Part shown: positions 63,069-64,000 of the stretch, piece by piece | Layout: each line of letters opens with the position of its first letter | Position numbering within the stretch: position 1 is the first letter of the stretch | From: Rathayibacter sp. VKM Ac-2759 | GTDB lineage: Bacteria; Actinomycetota; Actinomycetes; Actinomycetales; Microbacteriaceae | Direction: 5' to 3' | DNA: 64,000 nucleotides | Assembly (NCBI RefSeq): GCF_009834225.1 | Contig: NZ_CP047176.1 | Span: 62,001-126,000 of the forward strand | Position numbers and translations under genes: made by a program | The notes under the pieces: generated by a model | Seen by the model: the letters and a program-made list of their open reading frames with translations, nothing else | Told to the model about the DNA's origin: nothing | Database searches by the model: none

Positions 63069-64000
63069 ATGAAGCGCACCGCACCGCCCGCCCGCTCCCG
63101 CCTCCTCCTCACCGGCGGAGTCCTCGCCGTCACGGCCCTCGCCCTCGCCGGCTGCGGCCGGGGCACCGACACCGGCGCCGCCGCCTCCGCCGACCTCACC
63201 GTCGACGACTCCGCAGCCACCGGCACCGTCACCCTCTGGGCCCCCGACGGCGACGCCCAGCAGCTCGACACCGTCCTCGCCGACTACGAGGCCGAGAACC
63301 CCGACCTCGACCTCGAGGTCACGCTCGTCCCCTCCGACGAGTACAACACCAAGCTGCAGACCGCGGTCGCGGCCGGCACCGCTCCCGACATCGCCTTCCT
63401 CTACACCGAGGCGCAGACCCAGTTCCTCGCGTCCGACGCCTTCGCGCCCGTCCCCGACGACCTGGTCGACTCCGACAGCTTCTTCGAGGGCTCCTGGGAC
63501 GCCGGCCAGTACGACGGCACCACCTACTCCGTGCCCTGGTACGCCTACACGCGCGTGCTGATCTACCGCTCCGACTTCGCCGAGGCGGGCGGCGTCACCG
63601 CCCCGGCCACCTGGGACGAGACGATCCCGTTCTTCGAGGGCCTCGAGGCAGGCGGCGCCGAGTCGGGCTACGGCGCCGACGTCGGCTGGGACACCTACAA
63701 CGGCCAGACGCTCGCGACCTTCGCGCACCAGGCCGGTGCCGACCTCCTCAGCGACGACGGCTCCGCGTGGCAGCTCGACAGCCCCGAGATGGTCCAGGCG
63801 GCCGAGTTCAACGCCTCCTTCTTCTCCTCCGGAGTCTCCTCGCCCGACACCCCGCAGTTCCTCGACGCGCAGCCGTACCTCGTCTCGGGGCAGACCGGCT
63901 CGATGATCAGCGGTCCGTGGGTCGTCGCGACGCTCGACCAGACCGCCGGCGAGGAGGGCTGGACCGCCTCCCACATCGCCACCGCCGTGCTGCCCGCCGG
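63069..64000 (+). CDS. Sugar-type ABC importer substrate-binding lipoprotein (3' end cut by window)
   Basis: 310 complete codons are present and the frame is open at the window edge. It has a lipoprotein signal ending LALAGC, then a family-1 extracellular binding-protein body: TVTLWAPDGDAQQLDTVLAD, NTKLQTAVAAGTAPDIAFLY, YDGTTYSVPWYAYTRVLIYR and YLVSGQTGSMISGPWVVATL. It probably delivers a sugar or oligosaccharide to permeases encoded beyond the window. CTGGAG precedes the ATG. Confidence 0.92.
   Translation, partial: MKRTAPPARSRLLLTGGVLAVTALALAGCGRGTDTGAAASADLTVDDSAATGTVTLWAPDGDAQQLDTVLADYEAENPDLDLEVTLVPSDEYNTKLQTAVAAGTAPDIAFLYTEAQTQFLASDAFAPVPDDLVDSDSFFEGSWDAGQYDGTTYSVPWYAYTRVLIYRSDFAEAGGVTAPATWDETIPFFEGLEAGGAESGYGADVGWDTYNGQTLATFAHQAGADLLSDDGSAWQLDSPEMVQAAEFNASFFSSGVSSPDTPQFLDAQPYLVSGQTGSMISGPWVVATLDQTAGEEGWTASHIATAVLPA

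Overview
The window is a stretch of very GC-rich (roughly 70 %) actinobacterial chromosome. Lsr2, NucS, ClpS next to a DUF2017 protein, an HspR-type HAIR operator in front of clpB, F420/LLM oxidoreductases, GTG/TTG starts and many 4-base ATGA/GTGA overlaps all fit an actinobacterium. Gene content and the small family at 2390 suggest Microbacteriaceae, possibly a Rathayibacter- or Curtobacterium-like plant or soil organism; the genus is inference. No tRNA, rRNA, CRISPR array, transposase or prophage module was seen. Layout: 0-14 kb holds housekeeping and accessory genes: an ABC-F ATPase, MarR, VOC and short AraC, a LysM lipoprotein, a HAD phosphatase, SseB-like, lsr2 with an unusual repeat-rich leader, nucS, an alpha/beta hydrolase lacking its nucleophile, an MFS-SDR pair divergent from a LacI regulator, and a MATE exporter. 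14-17 kb holds a membrane protein, an ACR3-like transporter and a secreted beta-helix protein. 

17.2-25.4 kb is the most interesting block. A membrane GGDEF-EAL protein is followed on the same strand by a BcsB-like envelope protein, a polytopic glycosyltransferase-like membrane protein and a processive family-2 glycosyltransferase whose N-terminus is an MshEN domain, a known c-di-GMP sensor. It reads as a self-contained, c-di-GMP-controlled exopolysaccharide system in which MshEN replaces the usual PilZ switch. 25.7-29.2 kb carries gtrA-dprE1-dprE2 divergent from a UbiA-type DPPR synthase. With the PAP2 phosphatase at 36.2 kb, this makes a complete apparent route to polyprenyl-phospho-arabinose. 

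29.7-45.4 kb holds a CPA1 antiporter, a PspC protein/PspC-histidine kinase/LuxR regulator set, a predicted cell-wall-anchored PhoX phosphatase, an HxlR-QorB pair, an M13 peptidase and a beta-lactamase-fold protein that has lost all its catalytic residues. 45.5-54.5 kb is one tightly overlapping seven-gene minus-strand operon: a peptide-type ABC importer plus three flavin monooxygenase-like enzymes, probably for organosulfur or a similar nutrient. 54.8-64 kb contains an F420-type oxidoreductase, clpS, DUF2017, DUF1206, a sigma-like protein, a ClpB without its N-domain under a HAIR operator, radC, a zinc alcohol dehydrogenase and the start of a sugar-binding lipoprotein. 

Intergenic space is dominated by at least five families of near-perfect palindromic repeats (called A-E here). 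Most sit about 20-50 bases after a stop codon, and in two places they supply the end of a coding sequence. Other convergent gene pairs are separated by strong unique hairpins without U-tracts.
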